A stretch of DNA of 6,852 bases from Clostridiales bacterium (GCA_018374635.1 JAHAEW010000119.1:1-6852), one strand, 5' to 3'. Counted from the stretch's first letter, positions 1 to 5,918 are shown. Made by a program: numbers and translations. Notes: generated from the letters alone by a model not told the origin.

Positions 1-71
1 AGATTCCGGGAGAACAGAGGGTGTACTTCGAACTGTTATCAAATAAAGCAATTGATGCGCATCTAATGTGA
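1..71 (+). CDS. Possible 3' end of a gene entering from the left
   Basis: Frame 3 is open from the window edge to a TGA at 69-71 and reads 22 residues, beginning IPGEQRVYFELL and ending IDAHLM. The residue mix (alternating charged and hydrophobic residues) looks more like coding sequence than the other two frames, which stop at 46 and 66. It would converge on the kinase gene, which ends 70 bp away. The stop codon lies in the right arm of an inverted repeat (35-41/69-75). The piece is too short to assign a family and could be chance. Confidence 0.28.
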   Translation, partial: IPGEQRVYFELLSNKAIDAHLM

Positions 72-75
72 TAAC
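35..75. repeat. Inverted repeat between convergent gene ends
   Basis: GTTATCA at 35-41 is exactly complementary to TGATAAC at 69-75, and the 10-bp palindrome GATGCGCATC sits inside at 54-63. It lies between the end of the leftward kinase gene and the possible rightward partial gene. It may act as a weak transcript end or a protein site. No T-run follows on either strand, so it is not a classical intrinsic terminator. Confidence 0.35.
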
Positions 76-141
76 TCAGTCAGTTAAGATATAAAGTGTT
101 GTGGGGAGAATTTTTGCGTTTTATGAAATAGCCCATAGTAT

Positions 142-1419
142 TCATGAAGGATTTAGATTGAGATAAAGTGTTATACGAAACATACCGCCTTCCTGCTTTA
201 TATCGAGCGTACCCCCGTATTTGTCTACAACCGACTGGACATTTTGTATTCCATATCCATGGAAAGAATGGCCGGAGTGTAGACGATGTTTACCGCCCTC
301 AATATACGGGTTGGACATCTCATAGAGAAGAAGATTGTTATGGACTGAGATCTCTAATGAGATTTTCCTATGTTGGGCTGGAAGGGCTAGACATGCCTCT
401 AAAGCGTTTTCAAAAGTGTTTCCAATAATAATGCTAAGGTCGAGTATATTGATGTTTAGAGTTTGGGGTACCCAGACAGATAAATCTAATGGTACAGTCA
501 AATCATTAGCTTGCTGGGCATAGTGTTGCAGAATTGCGCCGACTTCCGGGTTCCCGACATCAACAACACTTCCGATTTTGCTGAGAGAGTCCTGTGCATC
601 AAGGAACACCTGTTCCACAGACGATTTATCCCCGCTTACCGACACAGCTTTCATGGCAGTTAGGTATTTGCTCATATCGTGCCACATGGCGCGGGTTTGC
701 TCCTGCTCTTTCCAAAGGCTGTCGTAATAGCTTAACTGTAGTTCAAGCTGTTGCTGTCGGAGATCGGCATTGTGCCGCTCTTCCTGCCGTGCTTTGACCA
801 CCTCTGCATAGACAATGATTATAATATTGAGATAGAGGATGCCTATTAAAATAATCGTCGATTCCACAGAGAGTTTTCGTCCTCCATTTTGCGTAAGGCG
901 CAGAATTTCATCGCAGAAATAGACGCTGAATATCTGACACGCAAGAAGAGGCAACAAGCTTTTCAGCTTCAGTAAAGAGTGCTCCCTGTGCATGAGTGGA
1001 ACGGCGATTATGACCAACGCTAATTGGCACACTTTCGCTATGAGAATATAAATAGCCCGTTCATACCCCGGGGACATAACGTCCAGATACTCCCACCCCA
1101 TAATTGCAAGCAGCTTTAAGCAAAGGAGCTCCGTAATCAAGGCCAACGCACAAAATACGGTAGCAACATAAACTGCATTAAGTGGTGCAGAGCGATAACA
1201 GACTTTACACAGCACAAGAATACCGAGCCAAGTGTAAATAGTTCGGACAATCGGCATAACAGGAACCACGTTCAAGGCCATGAGTCCTATTCCAAATATA
1301 ATATAGGCAACCCACACTATCGCAGATGAACGTGAGTTCCGGGAAAGTAGCTTTTGCAGATAGAAAAAGATGAGGAATACTCCAAAAACAATGGTAGAAA
1401 GATGATAGATGAAATACAT
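142..1419 (-). CDS. agrC: AgrC-like sensor histidine kinase (GHKL family)
   Basis: The 425-residue protein has about six or seven hydrophobic membrane segments in residues 1-205 (roughly 1-20, 33-52, 58-75, 82-108, 122-142, 152-170, 186-205). A charged linker helix follows at about 206-240, then a kinase core. The phospho-accepting histidine is His247 in WHDMSKYL. The N-box is GNTFENALEA (Asn334, Asn338) and the G-box is GYGIQNV near 388-394. This is the architecture of peptide-sensing HPK10 kinases such as AgrC, and no cytoplasmic PAS or HAMP domain is seen. It starts 4 nt after the response regulator gene ends, and its Shine-Dalgarno AGAAGGTGA contains that gene's stop codon, so the two are probably translationally coupled. 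By context it should sense the AgrD-derived peptide. The agr assignment rests on neighbours as well as fold. Confidence 0.88.
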   Translation of the reverse strand: MYFIYHLSTIVFGVFLIFFYLQKLLSRNSRSSAIVWVAYIIFGIGLMALNVVPVMPIVRTIYTWLGILVLCKVCYRSAPLNAVYVATVFCALALITELLCLKLLAIMGWEYLDVMSPGYERAIYILIAKVCQLALVIIAVPLMHREHSLLKLKSLLPLLACQIFSVYFCDEILRLTQNGGRKLSVESTIILIGILYLNIIIIVYAEVVKARQEERHNADLRQQQLELQLSYYDSLWKEQEQTRAMWHDMSKYLTAMKAVSVSGDKSSVEQVFLDAQDSLSKIGSVVDVGNPEVGAILQHYAQQANDLTVPLDLSVWVPQTLNINILDLSIIIGNTFENALEACLALPAQHRKISLEISVHNNLLLYEMSNPYIEGGKHRLHSGHSFHGYGIQNVQSVVDKYGGTLDIKQEGGMFRITLYLNLNPS

Positions 1420-1423
1420 ACAA

Positions 1424-2104
1424 TCACCTTCTCAAAAAGTGAAACAGGGCTTCATCAAATAATTTCTTCCGATTTCTGCTGATGGGGATCTCTGTTCCGT
1501 CTGTTAAAAGAAGGTTGGCCTTTTGAATACGGTCTACAAAATCGAGGTTCACCAGGAAGCTGTTGTGGGGCCGTGCAAAGCCATTGCCCCACAAAGTCCC
1601 CTCAAATTCCTTGAGCGGAGTCCGCACCTGGTACTGTTCTTTGCTGGTATGGATTATCGTTTTATAGCTAAAGACCTCAATGTACGTAATGTCTCTGATC
1701 CTTACGAGAATTGGCCCGCGTTCCCCGGCCACAGGGATGCTTTTTGGGGAGCACTTAGCCACTGCGGCAGATACTGCCCGCACAAAGTCCGGGTATTCGA
1801 CCGGCTTTTTCAAATACCGAAAGGCAACCTCATAGCCCCGGATTATGTAGGCCCCACTCTGTGTAATGAAAATGATCAACGGAATATCGGGCAACTTGTT
1901 GAGTTCCTCAGCCGCCTGGTAGCCGTTCATACCCTCCATTTCTATATCCAGAAGTACGATATCGAAATAGTCCCGCCGAAAAGCCGCAAGCAGCTCCTCC
2001 GATGAGGCAAACCCCTTCCAGTTCGCTTGAGCGTTGTAGCGTAGCAAATAGTCCCGGATCTGCCGCAGTTCATTAGGGTTGTCGTCGCACAACGCGAATT
2101 TCAT
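1424..2104 (-). CDS. agrA: AgrA-like response regulator (receiver plus LytTR DNA-binding domain)
   Basis: The 226-residue protein has an N-terminal receiver domain (about 1-118) with acidic pair Asp7/Asp8, phospho-acceptor Asp53 in LLDIEM, switch Thr81 and the Lys100-Pro101 motif. A LytTR domain follows at about 128-226, with the typical F-x-R-x-H-x-S-x-x-V-N signature (Phe176, Arg178, His180, Ser182, Asn186) and a basic ISRNRKK stretch near 208-214. Length and domain order match AgrA/ComE/VirR regulators. It should bind direct repeats two helical turns apart and activate agr promoters when phosphorylated by the adjacent kinase. A GAGGGAGAG ribosome site stands 4 nt before ATG. It lies 18 nt after the XRE gene and 4 nt before the kinase gene, in one leftward operon. 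All key residues are present. Confidence 0.92.
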   Translation of the reverse strand: MKFALCDDNPNELRQIRDYLLRYNAQANWKGFASSEELLAAFRRDYFDIVLLDIEMEGMNGYQAAEELNKLPDIPLIIFITQSGAYIIRGYEVAFRYLKKPVEYPDFVRAVSAAVAKCSPKSIPVAGERGPILVRIRDITYIEVFSYKTIIHTSKEQYQVRTPLKEFEGTLWGNGFARPHNSFLVNLDFVDRIQKANLLLTDGTEIPISRNRKKLFDEALFHFLRR

Positions 2105-2122
2105 TTCTCTCCCTCAACTTGG

Positions 2123-2440
2123 TCATGAGTGCTTTTTGTGGAAAGCTGTACGGATACTGTCCTGAATAAATTTCTGTACAGGCTCGTCCAGTTCAGAGAG
2201 CATATTTTCCAGCTCGCTAAATTGATATTGATCTTGCTTCTCGTCATAGAAAATCTGATTTGCGTCCAGTGAAAGCACATTGACCAGCCGCTTTAGCGTG
2301 GGGATGCTCGCCATGGACAGGCCTCGCTCCAACTGCCCGATATAGCCGGCCGATTTCCCAATCAATTCCGCAAGCTGCTCCTGTGTCAATCCGTGCTCTT
2401 CCCGTTTCATACGAATTAAGTCGCCAATCTGCATAGCCAT
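2123..2440 (-). CDS. XRE/Cro-CI-type HTH transcriptional regulator
   Basis: From the chosen start the product is 105 residues: a compact helix-turn-helix domain (IGDLIRMKREEHGLTQEQLA, then ELIGKSAGYIGQLERG) in the first 70 or so residues. A short acidic helical tail ends in IRTAFHKKHS. The frame is open 19 codons further upstream, but the upstream residues (MPTICYVIIIAT...) do not belong to the family. The ATG at 2440 has GAGGG 8 nt ahead, so I start there; a second ATG at 2434 is possible. It is the first gene of the leftward operon with the LytTR regulator and kinase, facing agrB across a control region. XRE proteins normally repress, so it probably controls its own and perhaps the agrBD promoter. 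A palindrome over the predicted -10 is a candidate operator. Such a gene is not part of the classical staphylococcal agr operon. Confidence 0.85.
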   Translation of the reverse strand: MAMQIGDLIRMKREEHGLTQEQLAELIGKSAGYIGQLERGLSMASIPTLKRLVNVLSLDANQIFYDEKQDQYQFSELENMLSELDEPVQKFIQDSIRTAFHKKHS

Positions 2441-2501
2441 CACCAATGCCCTCAGCTGTAGTGTTGCTATTATTATTACATAGCAAATCGTTGGCATACA
2501 G

Positions 2502-2535
2502 ATAGTGATACAATGATTTTATCATAGTTATACAA
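2502..2535. promoter_or_regulatory. Candidate AgrA/LytTR direct-repeat site with embedded palindrome
   Basis: ATAGTGATACAA (2502-2513) and ATAGTTATACAA (2524-2535) match at 11 of 12 positions and start 22 bp apart. AgrA-type LytTR regulators bind 9-bp direct repeats (ACAGTTAAG-like) separated by about 12-13 bp, which gives the same two-turn spacing. The core AGTTA of the second copy agrees with that consensus, while the overall match is partial (about 6 of 9). Between the copies lies ATGAT-TTT-ATCAT (2513-2525), a possible XRE operator. The whole block sits in the divergent region and overlaps the predicted leftward promoter. Function is inferred. Confidence 0.5.
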
Positions 2536-2544
2536 AAGAAACAA
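2516..2544 (-). promoter_or_regulatory. Predicted sigma-A promoter of the XRE-agrA-agrC operon
   Basis: On the minus strand TTGTTT (-35, at 2544-2539) and TAAAAT (-10, at 2521-2516) are separated by 17 bp; the -10 matches consensus at five of six bases. The leader to the XRE start would be about 70 nt. The direct repeats and palindrome overlap the hexamers, so binding of either regulator should affect leftward transcription. Confidence 0.45.
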
Positions 2545-2593
2545 CCAGATACTGCACAGAAACGACAGGTTACAGCAAATCTATTGTGCATTT

Positions 2594-2616
2594 TATACAA
2601 GAAGTTAATATATACT
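2594..2616 (+). promoter_or_regulatory. Weak rightward promoter region for agrBD
   Basis: Two -10-like hexamers, TATACA (2594-2599) and TATACT (2611-2616, five of six matches), lie ahead of agrB. Neither has a good -35: TTACAG stands 18 bp before the first and TTGTGC (2584-2589) is poorly spaced for the second. A weak -35 would fit an activator-dependent promoter driven by the upstream direct repeats, although these are about 90-100 bp from the likely start, further than usual. The exact start cannot be fixed by eye. Confidence 0.3.
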
Positions 2617-2641
2617 TATCAGTAAAAAGAAGGAATGAACA

Positions 2642-3232
2642 ATGATCAAAAAGGCGGCAGCCGGATATGTCGGTTGGTTGTGTGCCAATGGGATTGTAGC
2701 GCCGGAAAAGAACAAAATATACGCCTACGGGATGGAGCTGGTTCTATCTGGCTTGGTCAATGTCCTGTCTGTCCTGCTGATTTCAATTCTGATCTTCCAT
2801 CCGGCTGACGGCTTGCTCTTTCTTGTGGCCTTCATCCCCCTGCGGACAACAGCGGGCGGATACCACGCAAATTCCCACCTGTCCTGCAATATAGTTTTCC
2901 TCAGCACGTTTGTTGCGTTGGAGTGCCTGGGACATTTGCTTCTGAAATACGGTTCCGTCATTCTCTATCTAGCTATAGCAGTCATTTCACTTGTAACACT
3001 GCTGATCCTATCCCCTAGCGAGGCAAAAAACAAGCCGCTGACCCCGGAGCAACGACGGCGCAATCGCCGCAGAAGCCTCATTTTAGGCGGGCTGAACCTG
3101 GCAATCGGGATCTTCCTTATCTGGGGCCTTCAAGCGCCGGCCCCATGGTGCACAAGCTATTACTTAGGAGTCATCGCAGCATCAATTTCGATGTGGGCGG
3201 CTCAAATAAAAGAAAGGATGTGTGTGCAATGA
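2642..3232 (+). CDS. agrB: AgrB-like cysteine endopeptidase that processes and exports the autoinducer
   Basis: The 196-residue integral membrane protein is the usual AgrB size. The catalytic pair is His75 and Cys82 in the segment RTTAGGYHANSHLSC, the same seven-residue separation as His77/Cys84 of staphylococcal AgrB, with the family's R-x-x-A-G-G-x-H-A motif intact. Hydrophobic segments flank it (about 32-53, 56-67, 84-100, 106-124, 146-163, 171-187), and a basic loop (QRRRNRRR) lies near 138-144. AgrB cleaves the C-terminal tail of AgrD, forms the thiolactone ring and helps its release. AAGAAGG stands about 8 nt before the ATG. The stop overlaps the agrD start as ATGA. The gene is divergent from the kinase/regulator operon, unlike the single agrBDCA operon of Staphylococcus. 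Confidence 0.95.
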   Translation: MIKKAAAGYVGWLCANGIVAPEKNKIYAYGMELVLSGLVNVLSVLLISILIFHPADGLLFLVAFIPLRTTAGGYHANSHLSCNIVFLSTFVALECLGHLLLKYGSVILYLAIAVISLVTLLILSPSEAKNKPLTPEQRRRNRRRSLILGGLNLAIGIFLIWGLQAPAPWCTSYYLGVIAASISMWAAQIKERMCVQ

Positions 3233-3366
3233 AAGTGATGGTTGAACGTATTTTACTGTGGTTTGGCGGGGCAATGGCCGTGCTAGCGAGATATACAGCC
3301 ACTGCGTCGGTAAGCTCCACCTGCTTCTACACGGCCTATCAGCCGGATGTACCAGATGAGCTTTGA
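3229..3366 (+). CDS. agrD: AgrD-like cyclic-lactone autoinducer precursor peptide
   Basis: The frame stays open upstream within agrB, but the true start is the ATG at 3229, which shares ATGA with the agrB stop and has AAAGGA 10 nt ahead. The product is 45 residues. It has an amphipathic hydrophobic leader (MVERILLWFGGAMAVLA, residues 4-20), an Ala/Thr/Ser-rich linker (22-31), then STCFYTA followed by YQPDVPDEL. Aligned without gaps to the staphylococcal type (STCDFIM then DEVEVPKEL), Cys32 is the ring cysteine and Ala36 the predicted ring-closing carboxyl. The Tyr-Gln-Pro...Pro-Asp-Glu-Leu tail matches the acidic C-terminal recognition tail removed by AgrB. The predicted ring is Cys-Phe-Tyr-Thr-Ala with an undetermined N-terminal extension (for example Ser-Thr). 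Confidence 0.93.
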   Translation: MKVMVERILLWFGGAMAVLARYTATASVSSTCFYTAYQPDVPDEL

Positions 3367-3420
3367 GATGAAAATGTAGTTCAATTGCAAAACAAAATTT
3401 AGCAGAAAAGGGGTGCACAG

Positions 3421-4713
3421 ATGAACTGGAACTGGAAAAAAATGATATCTATTGTGCTGGTAGTAACTGTATGTACCACAGGGAGTGCAATCGCTCAAGC
3501 TGTTGAATGTGATGTGCCGCAATATACTTTTTCAGATGAAAACATCGAGATTGTAGACCCTGCTCTGTTTTATGACCTCTTCACACAGGAGAATGATATC
3601 AATGCCATTCAAGATGATACTCTAGATGCTTCATATAAATATACATTTGCTCCTTGGGAGGATAATGCTGACAAAAGCGATGTTTCTGTGGATTTTGTAG
3701 TCGTAGTAAACGGAGTACCGGCATACGGTTCGGCTACTGGTGTGGTTGATGCATATGATATCAACGCTGGCAGTATCCTTTGGGCTGGGCCTCTTAATGG
3801 AAGTATTGATATTAATGGGTACAAGTATCCTCTTATTTTGGGATTCACCAAGATGGAGCCGAGTCAGGAAGTCTGTCTTTCGATAACGATCCAATCCTTT
3901 GATAATCATCCCAATATGGAACCAGTTTATTTTTCAATTGGTACGCCCTTGATAACAGACGGTGTTGAGGAATATATCAGAAATAGACAAGTAGCAGTAG
4001 GCGCAGATGATATCAGTGGTGTTGTATCTGATGATGCTTTTAAGGCAAATGACTTTTATCAGATAGGAAGCGATTTCGGTAATTTCAATGGTGGCCTAGG
4101 AGGAACATCTGGAATAGGCCAAGAAAGCTTTGTATATGGCAATGCTACAACTGGAACAGTCATGGTAACTCTGCGTACACATGGAGATCGGATTGATAAG
4201 GCCTTTTCAGGAGCCGGGGTTAGCAACTCTTTTGTTAGTCGTCTTATGATTAAGTTAAATCGTCAAGACTATACAGATGATAGCTATTCATGGATTGTAG
4301 GAATTGAACAGTACGATTTTCCGAGTTCTTCTTTTGGAAAATCTGGGGAATTGTTAATGCCCCTATTTAATGAGATACTTGGCGTGATGGGAGTTCCTTC
4401 AAATGTGATTAGCAGTGCACTCTCTGGGCTAACAGGAGTTGTAACTAAAGAAAATGCAAGTACAGATGCGTACTATGTTTCTTGTGAATTCTCTCTCCTT
4501 GAAGAAGCACGCTTTGATAAGATAGAGACTGGCCTTCCAATAGTGTTCCAACTCGACCATAATAGCAATTATACAGGATATAGTGATTATGCTTCTTCCA
4601 CTGAAATTATGTATCGTACTTATTTTAAGCCCCATAGTGCAAACAAAGGTACATACTACTATACCAGTTGTGAAGATACCTTTATTCCTTTCCAAATCAC
4701 ACTTCCAGAATGA
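3421..4713 (+). CDS. Secreted protein of unknown function behind agrBD
   Basis: I do not recognise this 430-residue protein. It begins with a clear signal peptide: basic start (MNWNWKK), hydrophobic core (about 8-19) and an Ala-Gln-Ala signal peptidase I site, so cleavage is predicted after residue 27. The mature part is acidic, rich in Asp, Ser, Gly, Tyr and Phe, and reads like beta-structure. It holds a glycine-rich loop (GNFNGGLGGTSGIG, about 220-233) and one longer hydrophobic/amphipathic stretch (about 311-341). Four cysteines (30, 152, 355, 417) could form disulfides. There is no LPXTG, lipobox or repeat. AAAAGGGG stands 7 nt before the ATG. The gene follows agrD by 54 nt with no terminator between them, so co-transcription and quorum control are likely. 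GC content is visibly lower than in agrB, suggesting separate acquisition. It could be a surface factor, toxin or competition protein; no function is claimed. Confidence 0.82.
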   Translation: MNWNWKKMISIVLVVTVCTTGSAIAQAVECDVPQYTFSDENIEIVDPALFYDLFTQENDINAIQDDTLDASYKYTFAPWEDNADKSDVSVDFVVVVNGVPAYGSATGVVDAYDINAGSILWAGPLNGSIDINGYKYPLILGFTKMEPSQEVCLSITIQSFDNHPNMEPVYFSIGTPLITDGVEEYIRNRQVAVGADDISGVVSDDAFKANDFYQIGSDFGNFNGGLGGTSGIGQESFVYGNATTGTVMVTLRTHGDRIDKAFSGAGVSNSFVSRLMIKLNRQDYTDDSYSWIVGIEQYDFPSSSFGKSGELLMPLFNEILGVMGVPSNVISSALSGLTGVVTKENASTDAYYVSCEFSLLEEARFDKIETGLPIVFQLDHNSNYTGYSDYASSTEIMYRTYFKPHSANKGTYYYTSCEDTFIPFQITLPE

Positions 4714-5081
4714 AAAAGAGTGCTATCATTATTGTATGGGGAGTCATTCTATGTACGAGCGTTTTTATTGTAGTACATATGTTATATTATACGAAAGTAC
4801 AAATAGAAACACCTACTCTAATACACAAGTCTTTTGAAGGGACTATTTCCTTCTATTGTGATGAAAGTGACTCCCCATACACACATATTGTTATCGCATT
4901 GGCCAATAGGCCCGATAAAACAGAACGATTTGTTGTTACTGAAGACACTATATTTGCCGACGATTCAGAAAGTATTATTGCAGAGCGTATAGTAGGGGTG
5001 CACGTAGAAATAGAATCTGAATATTGGAATAATGTAGAATATGATTACTATCCAGTTACTTTAATTTCCGGATGTCTTTAA
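4710..5081 (+). CDS. Small membrane-anchored extracytoplasmic protein of unknown function
   Basis: The 123-residue product has one strong N-terminal transmembrane segment (about residues 4-27), then a roughly 85-residue outer domain of alternating beta-like strands. These include FEGTISFYC, THIVIALA, ERFVVTEDTIFADD, GVHVEIESEYW and YYPVTLISGCL. The strand pattern (a variable-length barrel with a FVV-acidic turn) loosely resembles small OB-like secreted domains such as DUF3221, but I would not assign it. Cys15 is in the membrane segment without a proper lipobox. Cys50 and Cys122 could pair outside. The start overlaps the stop of the upstream secreted-protein gene as ATGA with no good ribosome site of its own, so translation is probably coupled and the two products likely act together, for example as anchor, partner or immunity protein. 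Confidence 0.75.
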   Translation: MKKSAIIIVWGVILCTSVFIVVHMLYYTKVQIETPTLIHKSFEGTISFYCDESDSPYTHIVIALANRPDKTERFVVTEDTIFADDSESIIAERIVGVHVEIESEYWNNVEYDYYPVTLISGCL

Positions 5082-5285
5082 TGTAAAGACTACAAAAGTA
5101 TTCTTGATGTGGACAAGATGAAGGTGGTTTTAATCGATCTATACTAGTATTTTCGTTTAGAATTAGTAACCATAAAATCTTCCGGCGCATAAAAGGCCGT
5201 CATCTCTGCACATAGGTATTGAGATGGCGGCCAATGTTATTCTATGCCTCGCTATACTACCCCTGAATTTTTATTTCTAGTGCTG
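5082..5285. other. Non-coding spacer after the secreted-protein operon
   Basis: About 200 AT-rich bases without a convincing gene. It contains a 10-bp palindrome ATACTAGTAT (5141-5150), then the long inverted repeat described separately, and leads into the strong terminator. No promoter, RNA gene or recognisable gene remnant was seen in 5082-5180. Confidence 0.5.
5183..5251. repeat. Long imperfect inverted repeat (hairpin or small mobile-repeat relic)
   Basis: GGCCGTCATCTC (5195-5206) pairs with GAGATGGCGGCC (5221-5232) over 12 bp with one G-U, leaving a 14-nt loop. An outer pair, GCATA (5187-5191) with TATGC (5243-5247), extends to near-matching ends CGGCGCATA and TATGCCTCG. No T-run follows directly. 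It could be an RNA hairpin that protects the 3' end of the upstream mRNA, or a MITE-like element of about 69 bp. Confidence 0.5.
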
Positions 5286-5314
5286 AAAAGTCCCCTAAAT
5301 TAGGGGACTTTTTT
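5286..5314 (+). terminator. Strong, probably bidirectional intrinsic terminator
   Basis: AAAAGTCCCCTAA (5286-5298) is perfectly complementary to TTAGGGGACTTTT (5300-5312) around a single central base. The stem ends in six T on the plus strand (5309-5314) and starts with four A, so it could work both ways. It closes the agrBD/secreted-protein transcript and insulates the next unit. Confidence 0.9.
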
Positions 5315-5365
5315 AACACAAAATCAAACGCTGAACGTGACAAAGGAGAGATAATCCAGAAGTTT

Positions 5366-5482
5366 ATGGAATTCAGAGCTTCGACGAACGTCCACAGACG
5401 ATCATTTCACGCCAGTGATTGTACTTGGATATCCCCCACACAGATGCGCCTTTTCCCGGTTAATAGAGACAAATTCAAGTAG
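5366..5482 (+). CDS. Possible 38-residue small protein (low support)
   Basis: An ATG at 5366 opens 38 codons (MEFRASTNVHRRSFHASD..., ending VNRDKFK) and stops at a TAG that lies inside the AAGTAGGGGG ribosome site of the next gene. An AAAGGAGAG purine run exists at 5342-5350, but about 15 nt from the ATG, which is too far for an ideal site. The peptide is basic and has no recognised domain. It could be a leader-type ORF coupling translation to the DUF6514-like gene, or chance. Confidence 0.3.
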   Translation: MEFRASTNVHRRSFHASDCTWISPTQMRLFPVNRDKFK

Positions 5483-5493
5483 GGGGTGCTTTT

Positions 5494-5784
5494 GTGTGGG
5501 AAGAACTAGTCGTAAAACGCTATCTTTGTGCAAAGACGGCTGGGCTGCTGACCTTGGAATATTATCTGCTGATAAGTCTATTTGCAGAAGATCTGGAGAT
5601 TTACGGTGTCAAAATTGTTGAGTGGCAGAACAGCAACCAGCGCCCCGGCCTCACAATGAGCGGCCAGCAGATCTTTCGCCCGATTGCTCTGCTTTCCAAA
5701 GGGACTGTTGTGCCGACAAGCTTGGTGGTGGAATTTATAGGGGGCTGTCGTTTGCGTTGCCGGGGGACGGAGGACCTTCAATGA
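5494..5784 (+). CDS. DUF6514-like small protein of unknown function
   Basis: The 96-residue product starts at GTG, set by AGGGGG 7 nt upstream. Its middle has the pattern I associate with DUF6514, a small clostridial family of unknown role: a YYLL strand (23-26), IYGVKI (36-41), then a helix-rich part and the conserved-looking TVVPTSLVVEFI (71-82). No membrane segment, signal peptide or catalytic motif is seen, so it is probably cytosolic. The C-terminus (GGCRLRCRGTEDLQ) has two close cysteines (85, 89). It forms a small unit between two terminators, with a possible microprotein overlapping its stop. Family assignment is from remembered motif shape and should be tested by profile search. Confidence 0.62.
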   Translation: MWEELVVKRYLCAKTAGLLTLEYYLLISLFAEDLEIYGVKIVEWQNSNQRPGLTMSGQQIFRPIALLSKGTVVPTSLVVEFIGGCRLRCRGTEDLQ

Positions 5785-5849
5785 GCGTAGAACGTGGAGT
5801 GTCCCTTACTATTTACATTTCTACTTATAGTTTCTCTCTGTCCGAATAG
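5781..5849 (+). CDS. Possible 22-residue microprotein overlapping the DUF6514-like gene
   Basis: An ATG at 5781 shares ATGA with the upstream stop codon. It is preceded by a perfect GGAGG (5769-5773) at 7-nt spacing. It reads 22 codons (MSVERGVSLTIYISTYSFSLSE) to a TAG and is followed 21 nt later by a strong terminator. The peptide is hydrophobic and rich in Ser, Thr and Tyr. The initiation signals are as good as those of the real genes here, but the length is too short for family evidence, and the GGAGG may simply encode the end of the upstream protein. Confidence 0.35.
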   Translation: MSVERGVSLTIYISTYSFSLSE

Positions 5850-5870
5850 AGTATTTGCCTCTCATGGGGA

Positions 5871-5918
5871 GCTCGTGTTGCTGTGGTCTGCGACTACAGC
5901 AACACGGGCTTTTCTCTT
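5871..5918 (+). terminator. Intrinsic terminator of the DUF6514-like unit
   Basis: GCTCGTGTTGCTGTGGT (5871-5887) pairs with ACTACAGCAACACGGGC (5893-5909) over 17 bp with two G-U pairs and a CTGCG loop, followed by TTTTCTCTT. This is a textbook rho-independent terminator on the plus strand. Confidence 0.88.

Noticed and set aside
80..88. TCAGTTAAG, close to the AgrA half-site consensus
   Set aside because: No partner half-site at 21-22 bp on either side, and it lies downstream of the kinase gene rather than at a promoter.
1523..2005. A 160-residue open frame on the plus strand
   Set aside because: It lies fully antisense to the LytTR regulator gene, which has every expected domain residue; the antisense product shows no domain and no ribosome site.
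2441..2497. Longer N-terminus for the XRE regulator (124 residues)
   Set aside because: The extra 19 residues are hydrophobic and unlike the family, while the ATG at 2440 has GAGGG at good spacing.
4710..4770. Lipoprotein signal in the 123-residue protein
   Set aside because: Cys15 is preceded by Val-Ile-Leu; the -1 residue is not Gly, Ala or Ser, so a transmembrane anchor is the better reading.
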